A DNA stretch of 64,000 nt from an uncultured Balneola sp. Lineage in GTDB: Bacteria > Bacteroidota > Rhodothermia > Balneolales > Balneolaceae. The DNA lies in the NCBI GenBank assembly GCA_902529365.1, contig CABZWK010000004.1:1-64000 (forward strand), given 5' to 3'. Shown here piece by piece: positions 43,750 to 52,267 of the stretch; position 1 is the stretch's first letter; the number at the start of each line of letters is the position of its first letter. The position numbers and the translations under genes were made by a program. The notes under the pieces were generated by a model. The model was given only the letters and a program-made list of their open reading frames with translations. It had not been told where the DNA came from and searched no databases.

Positions 43750-46352
43750 TAGGATTCGAGTGTTACTTCTTCGGATTTCCAAATTTCATCATTGTAATCT
43801 TTTATGGTACGATCAGAAGAGAATTTACCTACTCGAGCTACGTTGTAAATAGCTTTTTTGGTCCATTCCTTTTGATTTTTATACACCTGCTCTAACTCTT
43901 CCTGCTTTTTCACATAGGCTTCATAATCAGCCAAGACCATAAAATAATCCCCTTGTTCTAACAGTGCCTGTATGATTGGTTGAAAAAGGCCCGGATCTTC
44001 AGGCGAGAAAAATCCGTCTCTTATTTGATCTAAAGCGCGTTTTAATTCATGGTTTGATTGGTAGTACAAATACGGATTATATCCTTGTCGTCGCAACTCA
44101 TCTACCTGCTCTACGGTAAGACCGAATATAAATATATTTTCATCACCGACCTCCTCCTTAATTTCAACATTGGCACCATCCAAGGTTCCAATGGTGAGTG
44201 CGCCATTCAGGGCAAACTTCATATTACCCGTACCGGAAGCTTCCATTCCTGCCGTAGATATTTGCTCAGACACATCCGCAGCGGGAATCATAGATTCAGC
44301 CAAGGTAACACGGTAATTATCAAGGAACACACATTTCAAACGATCTGAGGTTTCCGGGTCATCATTAATTTTGGCACCAATGGCATTGATTAACTTGATA
44401 TGCAATTTGGCCATAGTATATCCCGGGGCCGCTTTACCACCAAAAATAACTGTCCTAGGCACTGTTTCTAACGACGGATTATCCTTCAGGCGATTATACA
44501 GGGTGATTACGTTAAGCGCCGCCATCAACTGACGTTTGTATTCGTGAATACGTTTGATTTGGATGTCGAACATACTATTAGGGTCTACCGTAATACCCTG
44601 ATTCTCGTGAATGATCTCTGCTAGTATTTTTTTATTATTCAGTTTAATCTGATTAAAGCGTTTCTGGAATTTCGCATCCTCTGCAAAAGGCTCTAAATTT
44701 TTCAGCTTATCCAAGTCGGTAATCCAATCGTCTCCAATTTTCTCTGTAATTAACGCTGATAGTTCTAAATTACATTGTTTTAACCATCTTCTAGGTGTTA
44801 TTCCGTTCGTCTTATTGGTAAACTTATCAGGATACAATTCATTAAACTCACGGAACATGTTCTCCACCAACAAGCGAGAATGTAAGGCCGCAACCCCGTT
44901 CACTTTAGTTGAGCCCACTATACCTAGATGCGCCATATGAACGACCGGACTTTCCCCCTCGCTCACAATACTCAAGCGAGACATTTTGCCATGATCTTCG
45001 CCGTAAGTTACCTTGATTTTATCCATGAAACGCCGATTGATTTCATAGATGATATTCAAGTGACGAGGCAACAACCCTCGCATGAGTGATACCGGCCATT
45101 TTTCTAAGGCCTCTGGCAGTAAGGTATGATTGGTATACGCCATCGTTTTTACGGTTATATCCCACGCTTTTTCCCAAGGTATACTTACCTCATCCAACAG
45201 AATACGCATAAGTTCAGGAATAGCTAAGTTGGGATGAGTGTCATTACACTGAATGGCCACTTTTTCTGGGAATTTTTCCCAATCATCGGTTTGGTTCTTA
45301 AAACGACGGATAATGTCTTGCATAGAAGCCGCCACTAAAAAGTATTCCTGCTTTAGTCGAAGCTCTTGACCCACAAAAACCTTGTCATTTGGATACAATA
45401 CCCGTGTGATGTTTTGTTCCAACTGATTGTCCCGAACCGCATCAATGTACTGTCCCTGGTTAAAACTCTGTAAGTCTAAAGCCGTATCCGACTCCGCTTT
45501 CCATAGACGTAATTGATTCACCACATTGTTATTGTATCCTGGTATAGGCGTATCATAGGCAACCGCCAACACCTTGCTAGTCTGATCCCAACTATACTGT
45601 ATATGTCCATTATCGGCGCTGTGCATGCCTTGATGGCCGTAAAAATGAACCGGGTACTGAATTTTCGGCCGGACAATATCCCAAGGGTTTCCGTAACGCA
45701 GCCATAAATCTGGCTTTTCTACCTGAAATCCGTCAATCACTTTCTGATAAAAAATCCCATAATCGTAGCGCAGACCATAACCAATAGCTGGAATACCAAG
45801 GGTTGCCATTGAATCCAAAAAACAGGCTGCTAATCGGCCCAAACCACCATTCCCAAGGCCGGCATCCCACTCAGAATTACGAATGGCATCATAATCTAGC
45901 CCTAAATCTGCACAGGCATCCGCCACTTCCTGTTGTACATCAAAATTCACCACAGTATTATCCAATAAACGGCCAATCAAATACTCCATGGATAAATAAT
46001 ACACCCTCTTTACGCCCGTCTTATGATAATGAGCTTGGGTAGAAAGCCATTTGTCATGCAACCGGTCCATGAGAGTAAGCACTACGCTTCTATATTCATC
46101 CCAAGGGGTTCGAGAAAACTCATCCTTGGCTAAGGTATGCCGTAAATGCAGCTTAATATCTTCGCGCAAAGAATCCCGATCCAAACCTGATCTGGTAGTA
46201 AATTCCTCCTTCTTTGAGCTTGCCGAAGACGCCTTAGGACCTGCTTTTTTAACCGCCTGCTTGGCCGTGGCCTTAGAAGCGTCTGGCTTTTTTTTGGCCG
46301 TTTTGTTTCCCGTTTTTTTCCTTGATGAAGTAGTATTCTTGGCCTTATTCAT
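43749..46352 (-). CDS. glgP: Glycogen/starch phosphorylase with basic N-terminal tail
   Basis: Releases glucose 1-phosphate from storage glucan, PLP-dependent. The catalytic body is typical: VYYLSMEYLIGRLL, NGGLGRLAACFLDSMAT (about 165-181), PIPGYNNNVVNQLRLW, NDTHPNLAIPELMRIL, FTNKTNGITPRRWL, and the PLP segment EASGTGNMKFALNG, in which Lys712 forms the Schiff base. The first ~50 residues are an extra Lys/Ala/Ser-rich tail (KKTGNKTAKKK, KAVKKAGPK-like stretches) with no counterpart in E. coli GlgP. glgB and malQ lie at 53793-57482; mscS follows. Confidence 0.96.
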   Translation of the reverse strand: MNKAKNTTSSRKKTGNKTAKKKPDASKATAKQAVKKAGPKASSASSKKEEFTTRSGLDRDSLREDIKLHLRHTLAKDEFSRTPWDEYRSVVLTLMDRLHDKWLSTQAHYHKTGVKRVYYLSMEYLIGRLLDNTVVNFDVQQEVADACADLGLDYDAIRNSEWDAGLGNGGLGRLAACFLDSMATLGIPAIGYGLRYDYGIFYQKVIDGFQVEKPDLWLRYGNPWDIVRPKIQYPVHFYGHQGMHSADNGHIQYSWDQTSKVLAVAYDTPIPGYNNNVVNQLRLWKAESDTALDLQSFNQGQYIDAVRDNQLEQNITRVLYPNDKVFVGQELRLKQEYFLVAASMQDIIRRFKNQTDDWEKFPEKVAIQCNDTHPNLAIPELMRILLDEVSIPWEKAWDITVKTMAYTNHTLLPEALEKWPVSLMRGLLPRHLNIIYEINRRFMDKIKVTYGEDHGKMSRLSIVSEGESPVVHMAHLGIVGSTKVNGVAALHSRLLVENMFREFNELYPDKFTNKTNGITPRRWLKQCNLELSALITEKIGDDWITDLDKLKNLEPFAEDAKFQKRFNQIKLNNKKILAEIIHENQGITVDPNSMFDIQIKRIHEYKRQLMAALNVITLYNRLKDNPSLETVPRTVIFGGKAAPGYTMAKLHIKLINAIGAKINDDPETSDRLKCVFLDNYRVTLAESMIPAADVSEQISTAGMEASGTGNMKFALNGALTIGTLDGANVEIKEEVGDENIFIFGLTVEQVDELRRQGYNPYLYYQSNHELKRALDQIRDGFFSPEDPGLFQPIIQALLEQGDYFMVLADYEAYVKKQEELEQVYKNQKEWTKKAIYNVARVGKFSSDRTIKDYNDEIWKSEEVTLES

Positions 46353-46486
46353 AATCCTATGTATGAGTGTGAATATCGTCTGTACTGATAATTTACTTGA
46401 AAAATTTCTTCTTTACCGAGCTATATCCAATAATTTATACTCAGAATAGCCTTCTATATATAATGTTTTCGGGTCCATGTATCCGC

Positions 46487-47359
46487 TTATCCCAATTCAT
46501 ACACTCCCGTATCGGGTACAAATTTAGGGCGAGTCAAATTAGCAGCATACCCTAAGCGAACAAACGATTCATATGCCTCAGTAGCCACAAAATCTTGATG
46601 AAATAAGCCAAACACACTAGATCCACTTCCGCTCATACCTGCAAATTCAGCTCCAAAATCCAACATCTGATCCTTCATATCCCCTACTTGGGGAATACGA
46701 GCGATCACACCAGGCTCCAAATCATTGATCAAAAGAAAAGGCCATTCCTCAATTTCTTCCTCAGTAAGCACCTTCTTTAAATCAAAATCAGGTTCGGGGT
46801 TTGGGTACACCTGTTCGTAAGCCTCTAACGTAGAGCTACCCTCATTTGGAAACACCGTAACAATCCATGCATCGGGTTGAATATCACACATCTCAATCTG
46901 ATGGCCCAATCCCCGCCCAATACCCACGTGGTTATGGATAAAAAATGGGACATCGGCTCCAATCCGAAGGCCCACATCGGCCAACTCGGCGGCGGCCAAA
47001 CCCAAATTCGCCACCTTATTCACCATTCGCAACACCGCTGCCGCATTCGCACTCCCGCCGCCGAGGCCGGCGCCTGCCGGAACGCGCTTGTCCACCGAAA
47101 CATGGTATTGGTCACGGAGGCCGGCGTGCTCCTGAAGGAGCTGGAGGGCCTTCACGATCAGATTCGAATCATCAACCGGAATCGTTGGCTCGCTCATATT
47201 AAGCTCCATCTGCGCTGCGGGGCGCATTTCTATTCGGTCACTCCACTCAATAAAACAAAAACCCGTTTCTAGGATATGATAACCGTTAGGCAAGCGTTCC
47301 AAAACATGAAGGCCTAAATTAATTTTCGCATAAGACTGCGTGACCCACCGTCTACTCAT
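46487..47359 (-). CDS. ispE: 4-diphosphocytidyl-2-C-methyl-D-erythritol kinase
   Basis: Fourth step of the non-mevalonate isoprenoid pathway. GHMP-kinase features: N-terminal SYAKINLGLHVLERLPNGYH, ATP loop PAGAGLGGGSANAAAVL, and C-terminal GMSGSGSSVFGLF. ATG 47359 is chosen over the in-frame GTG/ATG at 47377: it overlaps the upstream stop as ATGA and has AGGA six bases ahead. 290 aa. Bases 47041-47160 are far more GC-rich (about two thirds or more G+C by counting) than the rest of the gene and neighbours. It is coupled to the upstream nucleotidyltransferase. Confidence 0.95.
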   Translation of the reverse strand: MSRRWVTQSYAKINLGLHVLERLPNGYHILETGFCFIEWSDRIEMRPAAQMELNMSEPTIPVDDSNLIVKALQLLQEHAGLRDQYHVSVDKRVPAGAGLGGGSANAAAVLRMVNKVANLGLAAAELADVGLRIGADVPFFIHNHVGIGRGLGHQIEMCDIQPDAWIVTVFPNEGSSTLEAYEQVYPNPEPDFDLKKVLTEEEIEEWPFLLINDLEPGVIARIPQVGDMKDQMLDFGAEFAGMSGSGSSVFGLFHQDFVATEAYESFVRLGYAANLTRPKFVPDTGVYELG

Positions 47360-48792
47360 GCTTCCTGTCCTACCCAATCTTGGTGATGATTCATCATATA
47401 TGAAAAAGCCGCATCATGTTCATTGGGAATATCTCCATTTAAAATAGCTTCTTTGATATGGTCTTTGATAATACCAATTTGTTTGGATGGAGGAATATCA
47501 AGGGCATCCATAATCTCCTGACCAGTTAATGGATTTTTCCAGTTTCGAATCCGATCTTTCTCCTCAACTTCGATAATTTTTTTCTCTACCCGCTCAAAAT
47601 TCCTCATGAATTTTCGAACTTTAAATTCGTTTTTACTCGTGATATCCGCTCTACATAGAGTCATCAAATCTTCAATATCATTGTCTGCTTCAAAAATTAA
47701 ACGCCTTACTGCGCTATCACTCACATGATCTGAAACTAATGCAATCGGTCGCAAATGCAAACGAACCAGTTTCTGCACGTAACGCATACGCTCATCCAGA
47801 GGTAATGATAGTCGTCTAAAAATACGCGGTATCCATTTAGCACCAAGGGCATCGTGACCATGAAAGGTCCATCCGTGATCATCTTCGAACCGTTGGGTTG
47901 GGGGTTTAGCAATATCGTGCATGATGGCAGCCCATCGAAGCCACAGCGAATCGCTTACCGAGGCCACGTTGTCCAATACTTGTAAGGTATGCCAAAAATT
48001 GTCCTTGTGGCGTAATCCATTACGCTCCTTTACCCCATGAAGTGCTACCATTTCTGGGAAGAACTGGGACAACAAACCAGTGGAATATAAGAGCATGAAG
48101 CCCACCGATGGTACGGGACTATTCACCATTTTATTCAGCTCATCCCGAATGCGTTCTTTGGACACAATCTCTAAACGACTGGCCATTTTCTGTATAGCCG
48201 CTTTCGTTTCAGGGCATAATTCAAAGTCTAATTGTACGGCAAATCGGACGGCACGCATCATCCTGAGGGGATCATCACTAAAGGTTTTATCCGGCTTAAT
48301 AGGCGTTCGAATAAGCCCTTTTTTTAAATCTATAAGACCGCCAAAAGGATCATTCAGAACTCCTAACCGATCTTTGTTGAGCTCCCAATACAATGAATTT
48401 ATGGTGAAGTCTCGCCGGTTCTGATCATCTTCAAGACTACCTTCTTCGACCAACGGTTTTCTCGAATCACTCCGATAACTCTCTTTTCTGGCGCCAATAA
48501 ATTCGAGTTCCACCGAAGGCGTTTTAACCTGAGCGGTACCAAATTGCTTGAAAAATGAAAAACTCGTTTTCATACCTTTACTGCGAAGAGACTCGTGCAC
48601 CCTTTCTGCAAGGGCAATCCCTGAGCCTAATGTCACCACATCCATGTCTACGTCATTTTGGAGACGATGTAAATAAAAATCTCGAACATATCCCCCAACT
48701 AGGAAACTGTCCTGGCCTAATTGATGGGCTTGCAGGCTTATTTCTTTGAGAAGCTCTTGGTGTGCAGCGGGTATGTTATGAGGAAATTCCAT
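47356..48792 (-). CDS. cca: CCA tRNA nucleotidyltransferase/poly(A) polymerase family with HD domain
   Basis: 478 aa. The class II nucleotidyltransferase head has SFLVGGYVRDFYL (about 27-39) with the DVDMDVVT metal-binding Asp pair (DxD), and LVEEGSLEDDQNRRDFTINSLYW, the motif for template-independent addition. The middle part RTPIKPDKTFSDDPLRMMRAVRFAVQLDF is the tRNA-contact region. An HD hydrolase domain follows (HTLQVLDNVA ... LRWAAIMHDIAKPPT). CCA addition to tRNA is the likely role. ATG 48792 is preferred over the TTG at 48822. The stop overlaps ispE by 4 bases (ATGA). Confidence 0.92.
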   Translation of the reverse strand: MEFPHNIPAAHQELLKEISLQAHQLGQDSFLVGGYVRDFYLHRLQNDVDMDVVTLGSGIALAERVHESLRSKGMKTSFSFFKQFGTAQVKTPSVELEFIGARKESYRSDSRKPLVEEGSLEDDQNRRDFTINSLYWELNKDRLGVLNDPFGGLIDLKKGLIRTPIKPDKTFSDDPLRMMRAVRFAVQLDFELCPETKAAIQKMASRLEIVSKERIRDELNKMVNSPVPSVGFMLLYSTGLLSQFFPEMVALHGVKERNGLRHKDNFWHTLQVLDNVASVSDSLWLRWAAIMHDIAKPPTQRFEDDHGWTFHGHDALGAKWIPRIFRRLSLPLDERMRYVQKLVRLHLRPIALVSDHVSDSAVRRLIFEADNDIEDLMTLCRADITSKNEFKVRKFMRNFERVEKKIIEVEEKDRIRNWKNPLTGQEIMDALDIPPSKQIGIIKDHIKEAILNGDIPNEHDAAFSYMMNHHQDWVGQEA

Positions 48793-49106
48793 AACGAAAG
48801 ATAAGGATGTTCGCCTTGTCAATCAGCCTTTTGTTATACCATCCACATTTTTTCTATCAGCTACCTCTATTTTACCTTATCGGTTGTTTTACAAGTCATT
48901 TCGCTGGCGCTAGAGTTAGGGATAGCATCAGTGGAAGCATTAGTGGAAACAAAAAGCCTAAATTTAGAGGTATGACTACTACTCTGAGTACTTAACCAAA
49001 AAAACGATAAAAAAAGGCCTTTATGTAACCTTAAAGACCTTTAGAAAATATCTATATGAAGTTTTTTGATAAGATTATATCAAAATAAGCAAATACTAAT
49101 TCAGTA
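48793..49106. other. Non-coding interval between cca and sugar nucleotidyltransferase
   Basis: About 310 bases. It holds the terminator at 49003-49042 and the probable promoter region of the cca-ispE pair. A 62-codon plus-strand frame (48807-48995) has no recognisable protein features. Confidence 0.5.
49003..49042 (-). terminator. Rho-independent terminator after the sugar nucleotidyltransferase gene
   Basis: On the minus strand AAAGGTCTTTA pairs with TAAAGGCCTTT (11 base pairs counting one G-U) around an 8-base loop, then TTTTATCG follows. It lies about 65 bases after the stop of the 49107-50123 gene. Confidence 0.75.
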
Positions 49107-50123
49107 TTATCTCGTAGAAATTATAGAGTGATCTCCTAAGTGCACTTCTCCGCTCACATCCGAAACTTGTGTGTGTGCTCCTATGGTAGATCCCACTAAA
49201 GAACAGCCTTGTAACGTGGCGTGATCGCGAATGATAGAATGCGATATCTGGGTATTCTTTACGACACAGCCTTGTTCAACGCTCACATTTGGTCCAATCG
49301 TCACTCCCTCTAAGGTTACATTCTTAGCTAAGTAAACTGGTGGTATAATCGTAGTGCCCTGCTTAGCATAGGCTTCTATTTGTTCTGATGAATTCTGCGC
49401 TTCTTTTTCGACAATAGTACCGGTAGTTTCAAGCCAGGCTGGTAATGTCCCACAATCTAACCACTCGTCTACCGTTGCTGTTTTAAATAGTTTTCCATCC
49501 TGAATCATACGATCTAATGCTTCTGTTAGGAAATACTCTCCACCTGGACCTTTGATGTCATTATCTAAAACATACTGAAGCTCCGCTTTTAACTTAGCAC
49601 CGTCTTTAAAATAATACACTCCAATGATGGCTAAATCCGATATAAACTCTGTGGGCTTTTCCACAAAGCCTTTTATTTGCTCTCCCTCATAAACTGCGAC
49701 TCCAAATCGAGAAGGATCCTCTACTTTTTTAAGCCAGATTACGCTATCTGCTCCATCCACATTAAAGGTTTCTTTACTATCAAAAAGCGTGTCCGCAAAG
49801 GCTATAATTACCTCTCCTTCTAAATCCTTTTGGGCACAATACACCGCGTGCGCCGTTCCAAAGGCTACTTCTTGCACTCTAAATGTACATTTTGCACCAT
49901 GCCGAGTACTCATTTCTTGTAGTGGTTCTTTAATTGGATTTCCAAAATCTGGCCCTAATATGTATACAATCTCTTCAATATTTCGGTCCATCGTTCTTAT
50001 AAATGTCTCTACCAACCGCTCTATGATCATGGTTCCAGCTACTGGTAATAATGGCTTTGGCACTGTGTGAGAATGAGGTCTAACTCTTGTTCCGCGACCC
50101 GCCATTGGAATAATTAATTTCAT
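49107..50123 (-). CDS. Sugar-phosphate nucleotidyltransferase with hexapeptide-repeat tail
   Basis: 338 aa. Starts with the nucleotidyltransferase loop MAGRGTRVRPHSHTVPKPLLPVAG (G-x-G-T-R and Lys), then EVAFGTAHAVYCA, ADTLF for the metal site, and GPGGEYFLTEALDRMI. From about residue 255 come left-handed beta-helix hexapeptide repeats (LAKNVTLEGVTIGPNVSVEQGCVVKNTQISHSIIRDHA). The family makes NDP-sugars such as dTDP-glucose, UDP-glucose or GDP-mannose type compounds; which one is not decided by the sequence. The C-terminal repeats could host an acetyltransferase or only oligomerise. Transcribed alone, ended by its own terminator. Confidence 0.85.
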   Translation of the reverse strand: MKLIIPMAGRGTRVRPHSHTVPKPLLPVAGTMIIERLVETFIRTMDRNIEEIVYILGPDFGNPIKEPLQEMSTRHGAKCTFRVQEVAFGTAHAVYCAQKDLEGEVIIAFADTLFDSKETFNVDGADSVIWLKKVEDPSRFGVAVYEGEQIKGFVEKPTEFISDLAIIGVYYFKDGAKLKAELQYVLDNDIKGPGGEYFLTEALDRMIQDGKLFKTATVDEWLDCGTLPAWLETTGTIVEKEAQNSSEQIEAYAKQGTTIIPPVYLAKNVTLEGVTIGPNVSVEQGCVVKNTQISHSIIRDHATLQGCSLVGSTIGAHTQVSDVSGEVHLGDHSIISTR

Positions 50124-50215
50124 ACTACCCGTTTTTCTATTTATTAGTTATTTGAGAATAGAACAACATGCTAGACATGTATTATTTTTTCTGATAAAAT
50201 ATACGGTCCTTTTTA

Positions 50216-52153
50216 TTGAATACCCAAGTAAACAGGCTAAAAACTACCTCGAGGCCAATAAAGCATGAAGCAATCCAAACCCAAGTAGTTCATTCAAATT
50301 GCTCGAGATTTTCATCTATTCTTAACTATCTTTATTCCATAGACCCTAATGTAGGTTTCAGGATAATAGGTTTCAGACCAAGATCCTTAATCTGTCTTTG
50401 CCATACGTTGATTACTTTTTTCATGCTACATACCTATTACCTGCTTTTTTTAGATATTTTTGCAGTGGTTTTTACCCTAATCATGCTAAGGGTGCTCTAC
50501 TTCAGATGGATTTATTATCTGCATGTATTTCAACAATTGGGTTATAAAACGAACGAACTTCGCGGATGGCTCAAAGAGCATTGGGACGAGAAAGTTATTC
50601 CTAGAAGCTTGGTTTACTTTTTAATTAGTACCATGCTGCTCATCTTTGGAGCCGAGATATTCGAACTGAGGCTGAATTTATCAGCTGAGGCTATCATCCT
50701 TTTTTCATGGGGTATCACGTACTTAAGTTCCATTAAAGCATTCCGAGCAAAAAAAATAAAAAAACCGCTGATTTGGACTGCTCGAGTAAAACGTTTATCT
50801 CTACCTTTTGGGCTATCTAGTGTGTTTCTTCCTCTTCTTGCGATTTACTTAGGCTTTGGTGGGTGGTTTAACACTGCCTTTGCGCATCCTAGACTACAGG
50901 GAGCCGCTAACATACAATTTGATGCCCCAAGTCTGGCCTTAGGTTTGGCTTTAGGGTACATTTTTATTCCTCTTTTTTTACTCCTAGCTGGTTACCTGAC
51001 CGCACCCATTGAACAGCAGATACATAACAGATATAAACGTCAAGCTCGCAAAAAACTAGCTTCATTACTGCACCTGAAAGTAATTGCCATAACGGGTAGC
51101 TATGGGAAAACCAGTGTTAAATTTATGCTCAGAGATGTGCTAAAGGAGCGCTTTAGTGTGTGCGTAACTCCGGGAAGCTTTAATACTCCGATGGGCATTT
51201 GCAAAGTCATCAACAACGATTTACAAGCACATCATCAAATTTTGGTTCTAGAAATGGGTGCGCGTTATGCCGGAAATATTGGTGAACTCTGTGATATTGC
51301 TCAACCCGATATATCCATTGTCTCTAACGTGGGTCTAGCCCACTTAGAAACCTTTGGAAGTCAAGAGGTCATTGCTAAAGAAAAAGGCACTTTAGTGGAT
51401 CGTTTGAAAAAAGGTGGCGTGGCCGTATTAAATGGAAATGACCCCATTGTATCAAAAATGGGCAAAGAACGTAGCGATATCCAATGTATTCAAGTTGGCC
51501 TCTCGTCCTTAAATGAAACCAACCCAGAATTACATTTAAGCGCCTCCGAAGTAGACTATTCTACCGAAGGAACACGCTTTGTACTCCATAAAAACTCCGG
51601 AGATAGCCCCTCAGAACCGTGGGATATTCAGTGTCAACTTTTAGGCAAACATAATGTACAGAACCTGTTATTGGCTTTGGGCGTTGGTGATCACCTAGGA
51701 CTTCGGATGAATACAATGCAACTAGCCGTTACTCAAATTGAACCCGTACAACACCGTTTGGAATTGAAAGCGGTGGGCGATTATTTCATGATTGACGACG
51801 CCTTTAACTCCAACCCTGTTGGTGCTAAAAATGCCGTGGAGATTCTGGGGGCTTTTAGGTCATCTCAGCGCTTTATTATTACTCCCGGTATGGTTGAATT
51901 GGGTGATATTGAGGCAGAGGAAAATCATAAGTTTGGATCTCATATTGCTGCGGCCAAGTTAGACTTTGCCTTTATTGTCGGTTTGGAGAGAGGCAAAGTA
52001 ATTGAAAAAGGATACCTAGAAGCAGGAGGAGATCCCGAGCGTTTGGAACGGGTTGAATCTCTATTTGAGGCTAACGACAGGCTTAAGCAACGTATTAAGC
52101 CAGGAGACGTTGTTCTTTATGAAAATGATTTACCAGATATTTACAACGAATAA
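50216..52153 (+). CDS. murF: MurF-like Mur ligase fused to an N-terminal membrane domain
   Basis: Adds D-Ala-D-Ala to UDP-MurNAc-tripeptide in peptidoglycan synthesis, by family. The first 265 residues are a membrane domain with roughly seven helices (YYLLFLDIFAVVFTLIMLRVLY, SLVYFLISTMLLIFGAEIF, FLPLLAIYLGFGGWF, IFIPLFLLLAGYL). The Mur ligase core follows: ATP loop ITGSYGKTSVK (about 292-302), LEMGARYAGNIGEL, LAHLETFG, and DDAFNSNPVGAKNAVEIL in the C-terminal domain. The frame begins with TTG 50216; the next ATG is 50423, inside the first helix, so the start is uncertain. The usual soluble MurF N-terminal UDP-binding domain seems to be replaced. Confidence 0.82.
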   Translation: MNTQVNRLKTTSRPIKHEAIQTQVVHSNCSRFSSILNYLYSIDPNVGFRIIGFRPRSLICLCHTLITFFMLHTYYLLFLDIFAVVFTLIMLRVLYFRWIYYLHVFQQLGYKTNELRGWLKEHWDEKVIPRSLVYFLISTMLLIFGAEIFELRLNLSAEAIILFSWGITYLSSIKAFRAKKIKKPLIWTARVKRLSLPFGLSSVFLPLLAIYLGFGGWFNTAFAHPRLQGAANIQFDAPSLALGLALGYIFIPLFLLLAGYLTAPIEQQIHNRYKRQARKKLASLLHLKVIAITGSYGKTSVKFMLRDVLKERFSVCVTPGSFNTPMGICKVINNDLQAHHQILVLEMGARYAGNIGELCDIAQPDISIVSNVGLAHLETFGSQEVIAKEKGTLVDRLKKGGVAVLNGNDPIVSKMGKERSDIQCIQVGLSSLNETNPELHLSASEVDYSTEGTRFVLHKNSGDSPSEPWDIQCQLLGKHNVQNLLLALGVGDHLGLRMNTMQLAVTQIEPVQHRLELKAVGDYFMIDDAFNSNPVGAKNAVEILGAFRSSQRFIITPGMVELGDIEAEENHKFGSHIAAAKLDFAFIVGLERGKVIEKGYLEAGGDPERLERVESLFEANDRLKQRIKPGDVVLYENDLPDIYNE

Positions 52154-52267
52154 TTAAGCGGAAAAAAGGGTAATTTTTTTATACCGTTTTTTGTTAAGGC
52201 TGTTTGTCCCTTTTTTTTTCCTGAACTTTATTACACAGCTTTTTAAGCTTAATCTGCTAGTTTACTC

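Noticed and set aside
46051-46449. 132-codon plus-strand frame at the glgP start
   Set aside because: Antisense to the Lys/Ala-rich tail and N-terminus of glgP, which is clearly coding.
48807-48995. 62-codon plus-strand frame in the cca upstream region
   Set aside because: Low-complexity, no start signal and no recognisable protein; judged non-coding.
52154-52267. Inverted GAAAAAAGGG / CCCTTTTTTTTTC pair between murF and the LolC/E gene
   Set aside because: About 35-40 bases of loop and mostly A/T; too weak to call a terminator.
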